A stretch of 64,000 bases of DNA from SFEL01 sp045603585 (GCA_045603585.1 JAZUMK010000013.1:62001-126000); one strand, 5' to 3'. Counted from the stretch's first letter, positions 33,540-42,151 are shown. The notes: generated by a model from the sequence alone, not told the origin. A program made the numbers and translations.

Positions 33540-34897
33540 ACCTTAGACCACCGGTAGAAAAAAACGACGATATAGAGCTGGTAATTACCGCCCTCAGCTC
33601 AGAGGGGCAGGGAATTGGCCGTATAGATGGGTATACGGTCTTTGTTCCGTATGCTATACTGGGAGAACAGGTACGCGCCCACGTCATTAAGGTTACCTCC
33701 GGCTATGCCGTAGCGAAGCTTACGGAGATTATTAAAAAATCGGACGAACGTACGGAGGATACCTGCCCGGTTTATCCGCGCTGCGGCGGATGTACCCTGC
33801 GGCATTTGGCATACCCTGCCCAGTTGACGGCAAAAACCAGGCAGGTGCAGGATGCGCTTATTCGCCTTGGCAAGTTTGAAGCTCCCGAAGTTTTGCCCTG
33901 CATAGGCATGGATGATCCCGAATGTTACCGCAACAAGGGCAGCTTCCCCATGGGCTATGATGAAAACTTCAAGGTGACCCCAGGATTTTTTGCCCAGCGA
34001 AGCCACAGGATAATTCCAATTTCAGATTGCGCAATTCAGTCCTCCGACGTTATGGCGGTAACCAATGCCGTGGCAGAATGGGCAAATATGTATTCGATTC
34101 CGCCCTATGATGAGACCACCCGCAAGGGCGTACTTCGCCATGCAATGGCAAGAACATCCCATGAAGGCGTGCTTGCGCTGGTCGTAACCTCCGGAAAGCT
34201 TCCTCATGTAGAAGCACTTGTTGAGCTGCTGAGGCAGAAAATTCCAAACCTCACAGGCGTGGTTCACAATATAAACTCCAAGGACACCAATGTTATCCTT
34301 GGCGATAAGTTCATCACACTGTGGGGAAGCGACAGGCTGAATACCACCATAGCGGGCCATACATTCGGCGCATCCATGGCATCCTTCCTGCAGGTAAATC
34401 CTCAGCAGACAGAGGTGCTGTATGGAAAGGCGCTGGAATATCTGGGCCTTGAAGGCGGGGAACGTGTGGCCGATGTATACTGCGGAATAGGCACAATTAC
34501 CCTTATGCTGGCAGAGCATGCGGGCCATGTGACAGGTATAGAATGTGTTCCTGCTGCCATTGCGGATGCAAAGGTAAACGCCAAAAACAACGGCATATCC
34601 AATGTGGATTTTATATGCGATACAGCGGAAGCTGCTTTGCCCATGCTGGTTGCCGACGGCCTGCGCATTGACGCTGCGGTAATAGACCCGCCCAGAAAGG
34701 GCTGCGAAAGGGCTGCTCTTGATGCACTTGCAGACAGCGGCGTTGAGCGCATAGTATATGTTTCCTGCAATCCTGCCACCATGGCGAGGGACTGCCGCAT
34801 TCTTGCGGACAGGGGATATACCCTTGTTAAGGCTCAGCCTGTGGATATGTTCCCGCATACACATCATGTGGAGACTGTTGCACTGCTTACCAGGTGA
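33536..34897 (+). CDS. rlmD: 23S rRNA m5U methyltransferase, RlmD/TrmA family
   Basis: 453 residues: an N-terminal TRAM domain ('ITALSSEGQGIGRIDGYTVFVPYAILGE'), a 4Fe-4S site with 'CPVYPRCGGCTLRH', and a SAM methyltransferase domain with 'DVYCGIGTITLMLAEHA', 'DPPRKGCE' and the catalytic Cys in 'VSCNPATMARDC'. It makes 5-methyluridine in 23S rRNA; the exact uridine (747 or 1939) is unclear. The start overlaps the dnaE stop (ATGA). Confidence 0.93.
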   Translation: MNLRPPVEKNDDIELVITALSSEGQGIGRIDGYTVFVPYAILGEQVRAHVIKVTSGYAVAKLTEIIKKSDERTEDTCPVYPRCGGCTLRHLAYPAQLTAKTRQVQDALIRLGKFEAPEVLPCIGMDDPECYRNKGSFPMGYDENFKVTPGFFAQRSHRIIPISDCAIQSSDVMAVTNAVAEWANMYSIPPYDETTRKGVLRHAMARTSHEGVLALVVTSGKLPHVEALVELLRQKIPNLTGVVHNINSKDTNVILGDKFITLWGSDRLNTTIAGHTFGASMASFLQVNPQQTEVLYGKALEYLGLEGGERVADVYCGIGTITLMLAEHAGHVTGIECVPAAIADAKVNAKNNGISNVDFICDTAEAALPMLVADGLRIDAAVIDPPRKGCERAALDALADSGVERIVYVSCNPATMARDCRILADRGYTLVKAQPVDMFPHTHHVETVALLTR

Positions 34898-34919
34898 TTT
34901 ATATTCGGAGGTGTGCATT

Positions 34920-35171
34920 TTGAAAAAGGCCGTATCATGGATATTTACCATAGCCTTAGCCGTATTTGTGATCGACTGGGGCGTTATGGGGCTGAAGATA
35001 TTTGATAATGATTACAATATAACTGTGGAAGCTTATATAGCTTTAGTCTGCTTTGTGCTGATTTTTATTTGTGCAATGTACAAGATATTCAGCCGAAGCA
35101 GATGCAGACACTGCGGCAAATTCAGATGGACAGACGGAGAATATTGTGCTTATTGCGGAAATAAAGCATAG
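34920..35171 (+). CDS. Small membrane protein with C-terminal zinc ribbon
   Basis: 83 residues: two hydrophobic helices (about 5-24 and 39-58), then 'CRHCGKFRWTDGEYCAYCGNKA' split as two CxxC pairs, a compact zinc ribbon on the cytoplasmic side. I recognise no named family. TTG 34920 is placed eight bases after GGAGG (34907-34911). It follows rlmD by 22 bases and may be the last gene of the murB operon. Confidence 0.65.
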   Translation: MKKAVSWIFTIALAVFVIDWGVMGLKIFDNDYNITVEAYIALVCFVLIFICAMYKIFSRSRCRHCGKFRWTDGEYCAYCGNKA

Positions 35172-35237
35172 ATATTTCTGCGATTTTCAACAAAAATAAC
35201 TTTGTTTTATATTTCATAAAAAAACGGGCGGGGATAC

Positions 35238-35600
35238 ATGATAAATGCTCTGATCGGCCGCAGGTTGGCCAAGGCAATAATTGCCGTAATAATACTGGTG
35301 TATTTTATGGCGAGAACAACCAGCCCTAAAATTATATTTGCCCCATTTCTGGTTTGTGCGTTTGCAAGCATCGGGAAAAATATTGGCTTGTTATTCGGTA
35401 AAAAACGATTTGCTTTATTTTTTGACAGAGTATTCAAAGTAAGCTTTTTTCTGCTTTGGTTCGGTTTTCTTGCCGTTGTTTGTTATTTCATGATAAGAGA
35501 CGGCAATTACAGGATGCTTCCTTTCACATTGCCATTTTGGCTGGCGGGAATCTTTTTTGTAAAAAGGAAATTCACTAAACAAGACAGAAACAGAGAATAA
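35238..35600 (+). CDS. Small membrane protein, unknown
   Basis: 120 residues with about four hydrophobic segments and a strongly basic C-terminal end ('KRKFTKQDRN'). A GGGCGGGG sequence precedes ATG 35238. There is no recognisable motif. It stands alone between rlmD and the GH13 gene. Confidence 0.55.
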   Translation: MINALIGRRLAKAIIAVIILVYFMARTTSPKIIFAPFLVCAFASIGKNIGLLFGKKRFALFFDRVFKVSFFLLWFGFLAVVCYFMIRDGNYRMLPFTLPFWLAGIFFVKRKFTKQDRNRE

Positions 35601-35652
35601 ATTCCCATATCAATTAGACTGACTACTTTTCAAGAAATGCGGAGGATGGCCT

Positions 35653-37338
35653 ATGGCATGGTACGATGAAGCGGTTTTTTATCACATTTATCCACTTGGA
35701 CTTACAGGAGCGCCCAAGCAGAATGAATATGGGGAGCCGGTGCATCGTCTGAATACTTTGTATCCCTGGATTTCCCATATAAAAGAAATAGGATGCAATG
35801 CGATATATATCGGGCCGCTGTTTGAGTCTGTGGGCCATGGATATGAAACCACGGATTATAAAAAGCTGGACAGCAGGCTGGGAACAAACGAGGATCTGAC
35901 CAACTTTGTTGCCGAATGTCACAAGCAGGGTATACGGGTTATTTTGGACGGAGTATTCAATCATACCGGCCGGGATTTTTTCGCATTTCAGGATATAAAG
36001 CGCAACCGGGAAAATTCCCAGTATAAAGACTGGTACTGCAATGTGAATTTCTGGGGCAACAATTCCTATAATGACGGATTTTCATATCAGAATTGGGGCG
36101 GATATGATCTTCTGGTTAAATTGAACCAGAGAAATCCTGCGGTTAAGGATTACATTTGTGATGTGATTCGCTTCTGGGTAAGGGAGTTTGACATTGACGG
36201 AATTCGCCTGGATGCTGCGGATGTGCTGGATTTCGATTATATGAAGGCACTGCGCCATGTGGCAAATGAAGTGAAGCCTGATTTCTGGCTGATGGGAGAG
36301 GTTATCCACGGTAACTATTCCCGCTGGGCAAATAACGAAACTCTTCATTCCGTAACCAACTACATGCTTCATAAGGCATTGTATTCAGCTCATAACGACC
36401 ACAATTATTTTGAGGTTGCCCATACAATCAAATATGTGAGCGGCATGGCCGGGGGCGGATTGAAGCTTTACAGCTTTGTTGATAATCACGATGTAGAACG
36501 CATTTATACAAAGCTCAGCAACAAAGCGCACTATTATCCAATACACATAATGCTGTATACTTTGCCCGGCATACCTTCCCTTTATTACGGCTCAGAGTTT
36601 GGCATTGAGGGAAGAAAGGAACGCTCCTCGGATGATTCCTTAAGGCCTGCTCTGAATTATGAAGATTACAAGGATGCTGTTAAAACCAATTCCTGCACAA
36701 AGCTGATTGCAGCGTTGGGCAAAATACGCAGAAATACTCCTGCGTTATATAATGGCGAATACAAAGAGCTGGAACTGCAAACCACTCATTTTGCATATGC
36801 AAGAATGCTTGATGGAAAATCCGTAGTTGTCGCAGTAAATAACAGCGACGGCGATGTTCATATGAACCTTGCCTGCGGCAACTCCGCAGAGTATGTGGGC
36901 GCGCTGACAGGAGAACGGGTAAGCGTACAGGGTGGGCGAATCAATGTACGGGTAAAGGCAAACAGCGGTGAGATATGGATTCCCGCAGAGTTTTACGGCG
37001 AAAGCTTTGCCCCGATAAAAGCTGAGGAAATCAAGCCTGTTCCCAAATCCGAGGTGGCGGAGCAGCCCTGCAAGGCCGAGCCTGTAAAAGCCGCGGAAGA
37101 ACCGGCGCAGGAAGAAAAGCCAAAGGCTGAGCCTGAATTTATTCCGGAAGAAAAGCAGCCTGCGATAGTTGCCGTGGATTGGAACAAGGCATATGAGGAT
37201 ATGTCTGTGGAAGAGCTTCAGCAGGCTATACTGGAAAAAATGAGAAGAAACGGCCCTGTAACAGACTATATGCTTGGCACCGTTATGGAAAACAGGCATC
37301 ACGGTTCATTGGTAACATGGGTAAGGAGTTTTAATTAA
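35653..37338 (+). CDS. GH13 alpha-amylase-family enzyme, cytoplasmic, with charged C-terminal extension
   Basis: 561 residues, no signal peptide, so it probably acts on intracellular or imported maltodextrins or glycogen. The (beta/alpha)8 barrel motifs are complete: 'VILDGVFNHTG', 'DGIRLDAADVL' (nucleophile D187), 'WLMGEVIHG' (acid/base E216) and 'FVDNHDVER' (D280). A beta-sandwich domain ends near residue 445. After it come a Lys/Glu/Pro-rich linker (about 456-503) and a 55-residue helical tail with 'SVEELQQAILEKMRR', not part of the usual enzyme. Exact specificity is not readable. GGAGGA precedes ATG 35653. Confidence 0.9.
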   Translation: MAWYDEAVFYHIYPLGLTGAPKQNEYGEPVHRLNTLYPWISHIKEIGCNAIYIGPLFESVGHGYETTDYKKLDSRLGTNEDLTNFVAECHKQGIRVILDGVFNHTGRDFFAFQDIKRNRENSQYKDWYCNVNFWGNNSYNDGFSYQNWGGYDLLVKLNQRNPAVKDYICDVIRFWVREFDIDGIRLDAADVLDFDYMKALRHVANEVKPDFWLMGEVIHGNYSRWANNETLHSVTNYMLHKALYSAHNDHNYFEVAHTIKYVSGMAGGGLKLYSFVDNHDVERIYTKLSNKAHYYPIHIMLYTLPGIPSLYYGSEFGIEGRKERSSDDSLRPALNYEDYKDAVKTNSCTKLIAALGKIRRNTPALYNGEYKELELQTTHFAYARMLDGKSVVVAVNNSDGDVHMNLACGNSAEYVGALTGERVSVQGGRINVRVKANSGEIWIPAEFYGESFAPIKAEEIKPVPKSEVAEQPCKAEPVKAAEEPAQEEKPKAEPEFIPEEKQPAIVAVDWNKAYEDMSVEELQQAILEKMRRNGPVTDYMLGTVMENRHHGSLVTWVRSFN

Positions 37339-37405
37339 TTGACATACCGCGATAATCCGGCCATAGGCCTGATTATAAATAAAAAATTTATAGGAGAACT
37401 GCTTT

Positions 37406-37444
37406 TTGAGAAAAATCAGCAAAGCAACGGAGAGTGTGGCGTAA
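37406..37444 (+). CDS. Possible 12-codon leader peptide
   Basis: TTG 37406 follows AGGAG (37392-37396) by nine bases and opens a 12-codon frame ending at TAA 37442-37444, immediately before an 11-bp hairpin at 37446. Sequence alone cannot show that it is translated. Confidence 0.2.
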   Translation: MRKISKATESVA

Positions 37445-37445
37445 A

Positions 37446-37485
37446 CGGGAGGTTTGCGTAAATACATTCTCACACAAACCTCCCG
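37446..37485 (+). repeat. 11-bp perfect inverted repeat before the GNAT gene
   Basis: CGGGAGGTTTG (37446-37456) pairs with CAAACCTCCCG (37475-37485) across an 18-base loop. No T run follows, so it is not a standard terminator. Its 3' arm holds CCTCC, complementary to the GGAGG site near 37508. Confidence 0.75.
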
Positions 37486-37521
37486 GCATTGAGGTCAACA
37501 ATCATCAGGAGGGAAAAAATA

Positions 37522-38148
37522 ATGAGCAAAAATGGCCACATTATTCGTTTGGAAAGAAAAGAAGATCATAGGGAAGTTGAGACCCTTGTAAGGGAAAGTT
37601 TCTGGAATGTATACCGTCCCGGCTGCCTTGAGCACTATGTGCTGAATCAGCTGCGGGATGATCCTGCGTTTATACCGGAGCTTGATTTTGTTATGGAAAA
37701 GGATGGCAGAATAATAGGCCAGAATATTTTCATGAGAGCAGCAATCAAGGCGGATGACGGCAGGGATATCCCCATTTTCACCATGGGACCCATCTGTATT
37801 TCGCCTGAGCTTAAGAGGCAGGGATACGGCAAATTACTGCTGGATTATTCTCTGGAAAGGGCGAAGGAACTTGGTGCAGGAGCGGTATGCTTTGAAGGAA
37901 ACATTGATTTCTACGGAAAAAGCGGATTTACCTTTGCAAGGCAATACGGCATACGATATCATGGACTGCCGGAGGGAGCGGATGATTCTTTTTTCCTGTG
38001 CAGGGAGCTGATACCGGGATATCTTGAAGGAATCACCGGAGAGTATGCCACTCCCCGGGGATACTTTGTGGATGAGCAGGAGGCAGAGGAGTTTGACAAG
38101 CTTTTTGCCCCCAAAGAAAAGCTCAGGCTTCCGGGACAAATCTTCTAA
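37522..38148 (+). CDS. GNAT-family N-acetyltransferase
   Basis: 208 residues. Acetyl-CoA-binding motif A 'TMGPICISPELKRQGYGKLLLDYSLERAKELG' (about residues 82-112, with the R/Q-x-x-G-x-G turn 'RQGYG') followed by 'GNIDFYGKSGFTFA' identifies the YhbS-like branch. The C-terminal 60 residues are specific to this protein. The acceptor is unknown. ATG 37522 follows AGGAGGG. Perfect inverted repeats lie both before and after the gene. Confidence 0.85.
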   Translation: MSKNGHIIRLERKEDHREVETLVRESFWNVYRPGCLEHYVLNQLRDDPAFIPELDFVMEKDGRIIGQNIFMRAAIKADDGRDIPIFTMGPICISPELKRQGYGKLLLDYSLERAKELGAGAVCFEGNIDFYGKSGFTFARQYGIRYHGLPEGADDSFFLCRELIPGYLEGITGEYATPRGYFVDEQEAEEFDKLFAPKEKLRLPGQIF

Positions 38149-38166
38149 AGTGAACGAATAACAGTT

Positions 38167-38197
38167 TACCGGCGCACCGTGAAAAAGTGCGCCGGTA
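38167..38197 (+). repeat. 11-bp perfect inverted repeat between GNAT and MFS genes
   Basis: TACCGGCGCAC (38167-38177) pairs with GTGCGCCGGTA (38187-38197), nine-base loop. No T run; AAGGA of the next gene starts five bases later. Confidence 0.8.
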
Positions 38198-38215
38198 CAA
38201 TAAGGAAAGTGAAGC

Positions 38216-39436
38216 TTGAATATGAAAAAAGACGGTCTGCTGTTTCGGTTTAAAAATTCATATCTGGAGGATTCAAAGTATAAGGTATTTCTTATATCTT
38301 TGTTGATAACCGGTTTGTCTTTCGGCCTGTATAAGGGCATGCTGGACAACTTTCTTGCGGAGGTTGTGGGCATGGGTGAAATGGACAGAGGAATTACGGA
38401 GTTTTTCAGAGAGATACCCGGAATATTGCTGGTGTTTATTCTTGCGGCCTTTTATATGCTGTCCGCAGAGTCGCTGTATAAGATGGGTGCGGTGATTATG
38501 CTTGCAGGCATGGGGATGCATGCTGTACTGCCACCTACAAAGATACTGGCCACATTGGCAATATGCGTGTATTCTTTGGGCGAGCATATTCAGCTGGGAA
38601 TGAAAAGCACCCTTGCGCTGAACTACGCAAAGCCGGAGCGGGGCGGAGCAGCATTGGGAGCTCAGACTGCAGTATATCAGGTGGGAACGCTGGCGGGATA
38701 TCTTGTTATTGTAATTGCATTTTCCATGATTGCCGGAGGGCAGCCGTATACGGCTTTCTTTGGCCTTGCTGCGGTGCTTGCTGCAATAAGTATGGGATTT
38801 TCCTTTGGTTTAAGCGGAAAAAGCGAAACCGATAAGAATAAGCGCAGGTTTTATTTCCGCAAAAAATACTCAAAATACTATATGCTGGAAATGTTTTACG
38901 GAGCACGCAAGCAGGTATTCCTTACATTCGGCCCGTATGTGCTGATACTGTTTTACGGGGCAAATGCCGCAACAATAAGCCTGCTGTTTGCCATATCCGC
39001 CGTTGCCTGTTTCTTTGCTTCACCGATTGTAGGCCGCATAATAGATCGCGTTGGCTATAAAACGGTAATGGTTGCGGACACTCTCATTCTTGTGATCGTA
39101 TGCTTCTTTTATGGCTTTGCCCATCATCTGTTTTCCATGAAAACCGCATTTATAGTATGCTGTATAAACTATGTTCTGGATTCCGTCATATCTCTGGCAT
39201 CCATGGCATCAAACATGTATGTGAAGGATTTGTCCGACGGGCCGGATGAAATGAAGGCCACAATATCCACAGGCCTTTCTATAAATCATGTTATAACAAT
39301 ATTTATAGCGCTGTTTGGCGGCTGGATATGGCAGACACTGGGAATAGAACTGTTGTTTATTACTTCTGCGGTATTGGGCCTTTTCAACAGCGCATACGCA
39401 GCAACCATTAAGACAAGGCAGCAGATCACAGGATAA
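38216..39436 (+). CDS. MFS-family membrane transporter
   Basis: About 406 residues, twelve predicted membrane segments, with a central cytoplasmic loop ('SGKSETDKNKRRFYFRKKYSKY'). The second half carries 'GRIIDRVGYKTVM', an MFS loop motif between helices 8 and 9. The substrate is unknown. TTG 38216 sits nine bases after AGGA and is preferred; ATG 38222 is two codons downstream. Confidence 0.8.
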   Translation: MNMKKDGLLFRFKNSYLEDSKYKVFLISLLITGLSFGLYKGMLDNFLAEVVGMGEMDRGITEFFREIPGILLVFILAAFYMLSAESLYKMGAVIMLAGMGMHAVLPPTKILATLAICVYSLGEHIQLGMKSTLALNYAKPERGGAALGAQTAVYQVGTLAGYLVIVIAFSMIAGGQPYTAFFGLAAVLAAISMGFSFGLSGKSETDKNKRRFYFRKKYSKYYMLEMFYGARKQVFLTFGPYVLILFYGANAATISLLFAISAVACFFASPIVGRIIDRVGYKTVMVADTLILVIVCFFYGFAHHLFSMKTAFIVCCINYVLDSVISLASMASNMYVKDLSDGPDEMKATISTGLSINHVITIFIALFGGWIWQTLGIELLFITSAVLGLFNSAYAATIKTRQQITG

Positions 39437-39458
39437 ATAATTCTCTGGAGGAAATATC

Positions 39459-39743
39459 ATGAAAAAGGCATATGCGGCAAGCCTGTGCAAAAACGGACTG
39501 CTGGGCGGCGGTTTGTTTCTGGATGAGGAAAAGGCGGCATTTCGCACAGGCAAGATAACAGTGCCTGCAAGGCTAAAAAATCTGGAGCTTTATTACAATA
39601 ATATCGATAAAATAAGCAAAGGCAGCATATTGCTGCTGCCTACTGTGATTTTTAACATGAAGAACGGAGAAGAGTGGCGTTTTGTTGTATTCGGCCGCAA
39701 TGATTTTATAAAAAACATCGGCTACTTCGTAAGGGTAAAGTGA
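39459..39743 (+). CDS. Small protein of unknown function, possibly PH/GRAM-like
   Basis: 94 residues, CTGGAGGAAA before ATG 39459. The pattern 'LELYYNNIDKISKGSILLLPTVIFNMKNGEEWRFVVFGR' reads as alternating beta strands like bacterial PH or GRAM-like domains, but this is only a resemblance. Its last 22 bases overlap the convergent Crp/Fnr regulator gene. Confidence 0.5.
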   Translation: MKKAYAASLCKNGLLGGGLFLDEEKAAFRTGKITVPARLKNLELYYNNIDKISKGSILLLPTVIFNMKNGEEWRFVVFGRNDFIKNIGYFVRVK

Positions 39744-40378
39744 TTTTTACGGTACTTTATCAGCCCGTCATCACGCATTTTACCAAGCTCTTTGGAAAGA
39801 GCGGTTCGCTCGATATTTAAATAATCCGCAAGCTGCTGCCGGTCAAAGGGAATGTCAAAATCCGTGGAGTACTTCTGAAGGGAGATGCTGTTCAGATAGG
39901 ACAGCACTCGTCCGCGGATGGTCTTTGGGGAGGTATGAAAGCTTCGGCCGGAAAGCAGAAGATTTTTCCGGGAGGATATTGTAAGCAGATTTGCGATAAG
40001 TTTATATTTCCATGGATCTGACGACGCCGAGGAGTGATCCAGCCTGCCTATGCTCAGGAAAAGAATATTGCAGTTTTCATTGGCTCTTACGTCTACCAAC
40101 AGCACTTCGCCGCCTGTCATGGCATAGGTTTCAGCAAAGGAGCCGCCTGCCTCAACGTGGCTGAGGATACTGCAGTTCCCCCACAGGTCGTTGTTTTCGA
40201 TGGTTACGCTTCCGGACAAAACAAGCCCCATGCTGTCAGTGGTATCACCGGCATGAAGTATCAGCTGACCTTTTTTGTAGTGTTTTTCCCTTGCAGACAG
40301 GCTTGTGATGCATTGATTCAGTTCGGCATCAGTCATTCCGCGAAAAAGCATCAGATGCTTAAGTTTTTCAAAATCCAT
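39722..40378 (-). CDS. Crp/Fnr-family transcriptional regulator
   Basis: 218 residues: an N-terminal cyclic-nucleotide-like sensor domain (about 10-125, 'YKKGQLILHAGDTTDSMGLVLSGSVTIEN') and a C-terminal winged helix (about 148-218) with recognition helix 'DRQQLADYLNIERTALSKELGKM'. It lacks the N-terminal Cys set of Fnr, and only three scattered Cys are seen. The effector is unknown. ATG 40378 follows GGAG. It is divergent from an Fe-S protein gene, and a fitting palindrome lies between them. Confidence 0.93.
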   Translation of the reverse strand: MDFEKLKHLMLFRGMTDAELNQCITSLSAREKHYKKGQLILHAGDTTDSMGLVLSGSVTIENNDLWGNCSILSHVEAGGSFAETYAMTGGEVLLVDVRANENCNILFLSIGRLDHSSASSDPWKYKLIANLLTISSRKNLLLSGRSFHTSPKTIRGRVLSYLNSISLQKYSTDFDIPFDRQQLADYLNIERTALSKELGKMRDDGLIKYRKNHFTLTK

Positions 40379-40398
40379 TTTTGTCTCCAAAATGTTTT

Positions 40399-40422
40399 AA
40401 TATGTGGTTAAAACCACATATT
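40399..40422. promoter_or_regulatory. Crp/Fnr-type operator palindrome
   Basis: AATATGTGGTT-AA-AACCACATATT is a perfect 24-bp palindrome containing TGTGG-N6-CCACA, the Crp half-site geometry. Its centre (40410.5) is 41.5 bases before the predicted start of the Fe-S gene, the class II activator position. Confidence 0.8.
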
Positions 40423-40439
40423 TTTTATTTGGATTCTAC

Positions 40440-40445
40440 TACAAT
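40440..40445 (+). promoter_or_regulatory. -10 element of the Fe-S protein promoter
   Basis: TACAAT predicts a transcript start near 40452. The -35 region is poor and covered by the palindrome, as expected for an activator-dependent promoter. Confidence 0.55.
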
Positions 40446-40476
40446 ACATACAACAAAACAAGAGGAGGATAGCTTA

Positions 40477-41196
40477 ATGATTCGCAAAATCATCCATATA
40501 GACCAGGAAAAATGCAATGGCTGCGGCCTTTGTGCAACTGCGTGCCACGAAGGTGCAATTGATATAATCAACGGCAAGGCACAGCTAACCAGAGAACACT
40601 TCTGCGATGGCCTTGGGGATTGCCTGCCGGCATGCCCCACCGGCGCAATAACCTTTGAGGAGCGGGAAGCGCCTGCATATGATGAGGAAGCTGTAAAGGA
40701 GAGCCAGCGCAAAAAGGCGGCCGAAGGCAATAAGCAGGCCTGTGCGGGCGGCTGCCCAGGGTCAAGGTTTATGAAGCTGGATAATGAGCACAAGGCGGAG
40801 GAAACTGCGGTCCAGGGTGGCGCAAAGCCGGTTTCCCGCCTTACCCAGTGGCCTGTGCAGATAAAGCTGCTGCCTGCCAGGGCGCCCTTCTATGATGGGG
40901 CAAAGCTGCTTATTGCGGCGGACTGTACCGCCTATGCATACGCAAACATCCATGAGGAATTTATGAAGGGCAAGGTAACTGTCATAGGCTGCCCCAAGCT
41001 GGATGATGTGGATTACTCCGAAAAGCTTACTGCAATTATTCGGGATAACGACATAAAGAGCGTTACCATTCTCCGCATGGATGTACCCTGCTGCGGCGGC
41101 ATACAGATGGCAGCCCAGAAGGCTTTGCAAAACAGCGGCAAGTTCATTCCATGGCAGGTTGTCACCGTATCCAGAGATGGAAGAATACTGGATTAA
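40477..41196 (+). CDS. Ferredoxin-type 4Fe-4S protein
   Basis: 239 residues. Two cluster motifs in the first 65 residues ('CNGCGLCATACHEGAI', 'CDGLGDCLPACPTGAI') bind two 4Fe-4S clusters; a third Cys group 'CAGGCPGSR' follows. The C-terminal half has 'LIAADCTAYAYANIHEEF' and 'VIGCPKLDD', found in clostridial Fe-S proteins linked to Crp-type regulators. It probably transfers electrons or senses oxidants; the partner is unknown. AGAGGAGGA precedes ATG 40477. Expression is probably activated by the divergent regulator. Confidence 0.85.
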   Translation: MIRKIIHIDQEKCNGCGLCATACHEGAIDIINGKAQLTREHFCDGLGDCLPACPTGAITFEEREAPAYDEEAVKESQRKKAAEGNKQACAGGCPGSRFMKLDNEHKAEETAVQGGAKPVSRLTQWPVQIKLLPARAPFYDGAKLLIAADCTAYAYANIHEEFMKGKVTVIGCPKLDDVDYSEKLTAIIRDNDIKSVTILRMDVPCCGGIQMAAQKALQNSGKFIPWQVVTVSRDGRILD

Positions 41197-41213
41197 TACT
41201 TGTAATTAAGCGG

Positions 41214-41257
41214 AAAAGGCTGTGTTTATGTTATGTAAACACGGCCTTTTATTATTG
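41214..41257 (+). terminator. Intrinsic terminator of the Fe-S gene
   Basis: AAAAGGCTGTGTTTA pairs with TAAACACGGCCTTTT around a seven-base loop, followed by ATTATT. A long, nearly perfect stem. Confidence 0.85.
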
Positions 41258-41337
41258 ATATTTTCAGGAATAGTAATAAAATAAAACATATAAGGAATTT
41301 ATTGCACATATAGGTAATATAAAGGAGATGCTTTATT

Positions 41338-42150
41338 ATGAACCTCCGGGACAATATTCAGAGCATAATTTATGATGTTTTTCGCTCCTGTGCAGGCAAT
41401 ACCGTTTTTCTTGAGCAGGGAGGCCGCGAGCTTACCATATATGATGAACCGCTGATAGGCTTTGCCGATGCGGATGATGAATTGTTTGATACCTTCAAAC
41501 GGGAAGATGTAATAGGAAAAGGCTTTATGAAGCCGGAAGAATGGCTGAAGGGAGCAAAGTCTGTAATTTCAATATTTCTGCCCTTTACGGAGGATGTTCG
41601 CAGCAGCAACAGGGGTGGAGCGGATCCTTCCGAAGAATGGCTTTATGCAAGGATAGAAGGGCAGGCTTTTATCGCCCGTTTTACGGATGAGGTTGGCAAA
41701 GTATTTCAGCAGCATGACATAAATAACTGTATACCTACCAATGACAGCCGCTTTGCCGTTGTTAAGGCAGAAGTGGATGAGGATATGCATGTTATCAGCA
41801 CATGGTCCGAGCGGCATGCGGCATATGTTTGCGGCCTTGGTACATTTGGAATAACCAGAGGAATCATTACCCGCAAGGGAACAGCAGGGCGCTTTTGCAG
41901 TATTATTATCGACAGGGCTGTGGAGGCTGATAAACGAGATTATACCGGGGTATATGATTATTGTATTCGCTGCGGTGCATGCGTGGATAAATGTCCCGTA
42001 AAGGCGATATCTCTCGATTTCGGCAAAAAGAACAGCCTGTGCGAAGCGTGGGTAAACAGCACCGGAGAAAGGTTTGCCCCCAGATATGGCTGCGGCAAGT
42101 GTCAGCTTGGCGTGCCCTGCGAAAGCGGTATTCCTTTGAGGCGGAGCTGA
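41338..42150 (+). CDS. 4Fe-4S protein related to epoxyqueuosine reductase (QueG-like ferredoxin domain)
   Basis: 270 residues. The C-terminal cluster motifs 'CIRCGACVDKCPVKAI' and the later 'CGKCQLGVPCESGIP' resemble the COG1600/QueG C-terminal half, and 'CGLGTFGITRGIITRKGTAGRFCSII' is typical of this group. It lacks the cobalamin-dependent QueG length (about 380), so tRNA modification is unlikely; a redox role is more probable. AAGGAG precedes ATG 41338. The transporter gene follows two bases after its stop. Confidence 0.75.
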   Translation: MNLRDNIQSIIYDVFRSCAGNTVFLEQGGRELTIYDEPLIGFADADDELFDTFKREDVIGKGFMKPEEWLKGAKSVISIFLPFTEDVRSSNRGGADPSEEWLYARIEGQAFIARFTDEVGKVFQQHDINNCIPTNDSRFAVVKAEVDEDMHVISTWSERHAAYVCGLGTFGITRGIITRKGTAGRFCSIIIDRAVEADKRDYTGVYDYCIRCGACVDKCPVKAISLDFGKKNSLCEAWVNSTGERFAPRYGCGKCQLGVPCESGIPLRRS

Positions 42151-42151
42151 T

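Noticed and set aside
34022..34951. 309-codon minus-strand frame
   Set aside because: Antisense to rlmD with a Cys/His-rich, unlikely translation.
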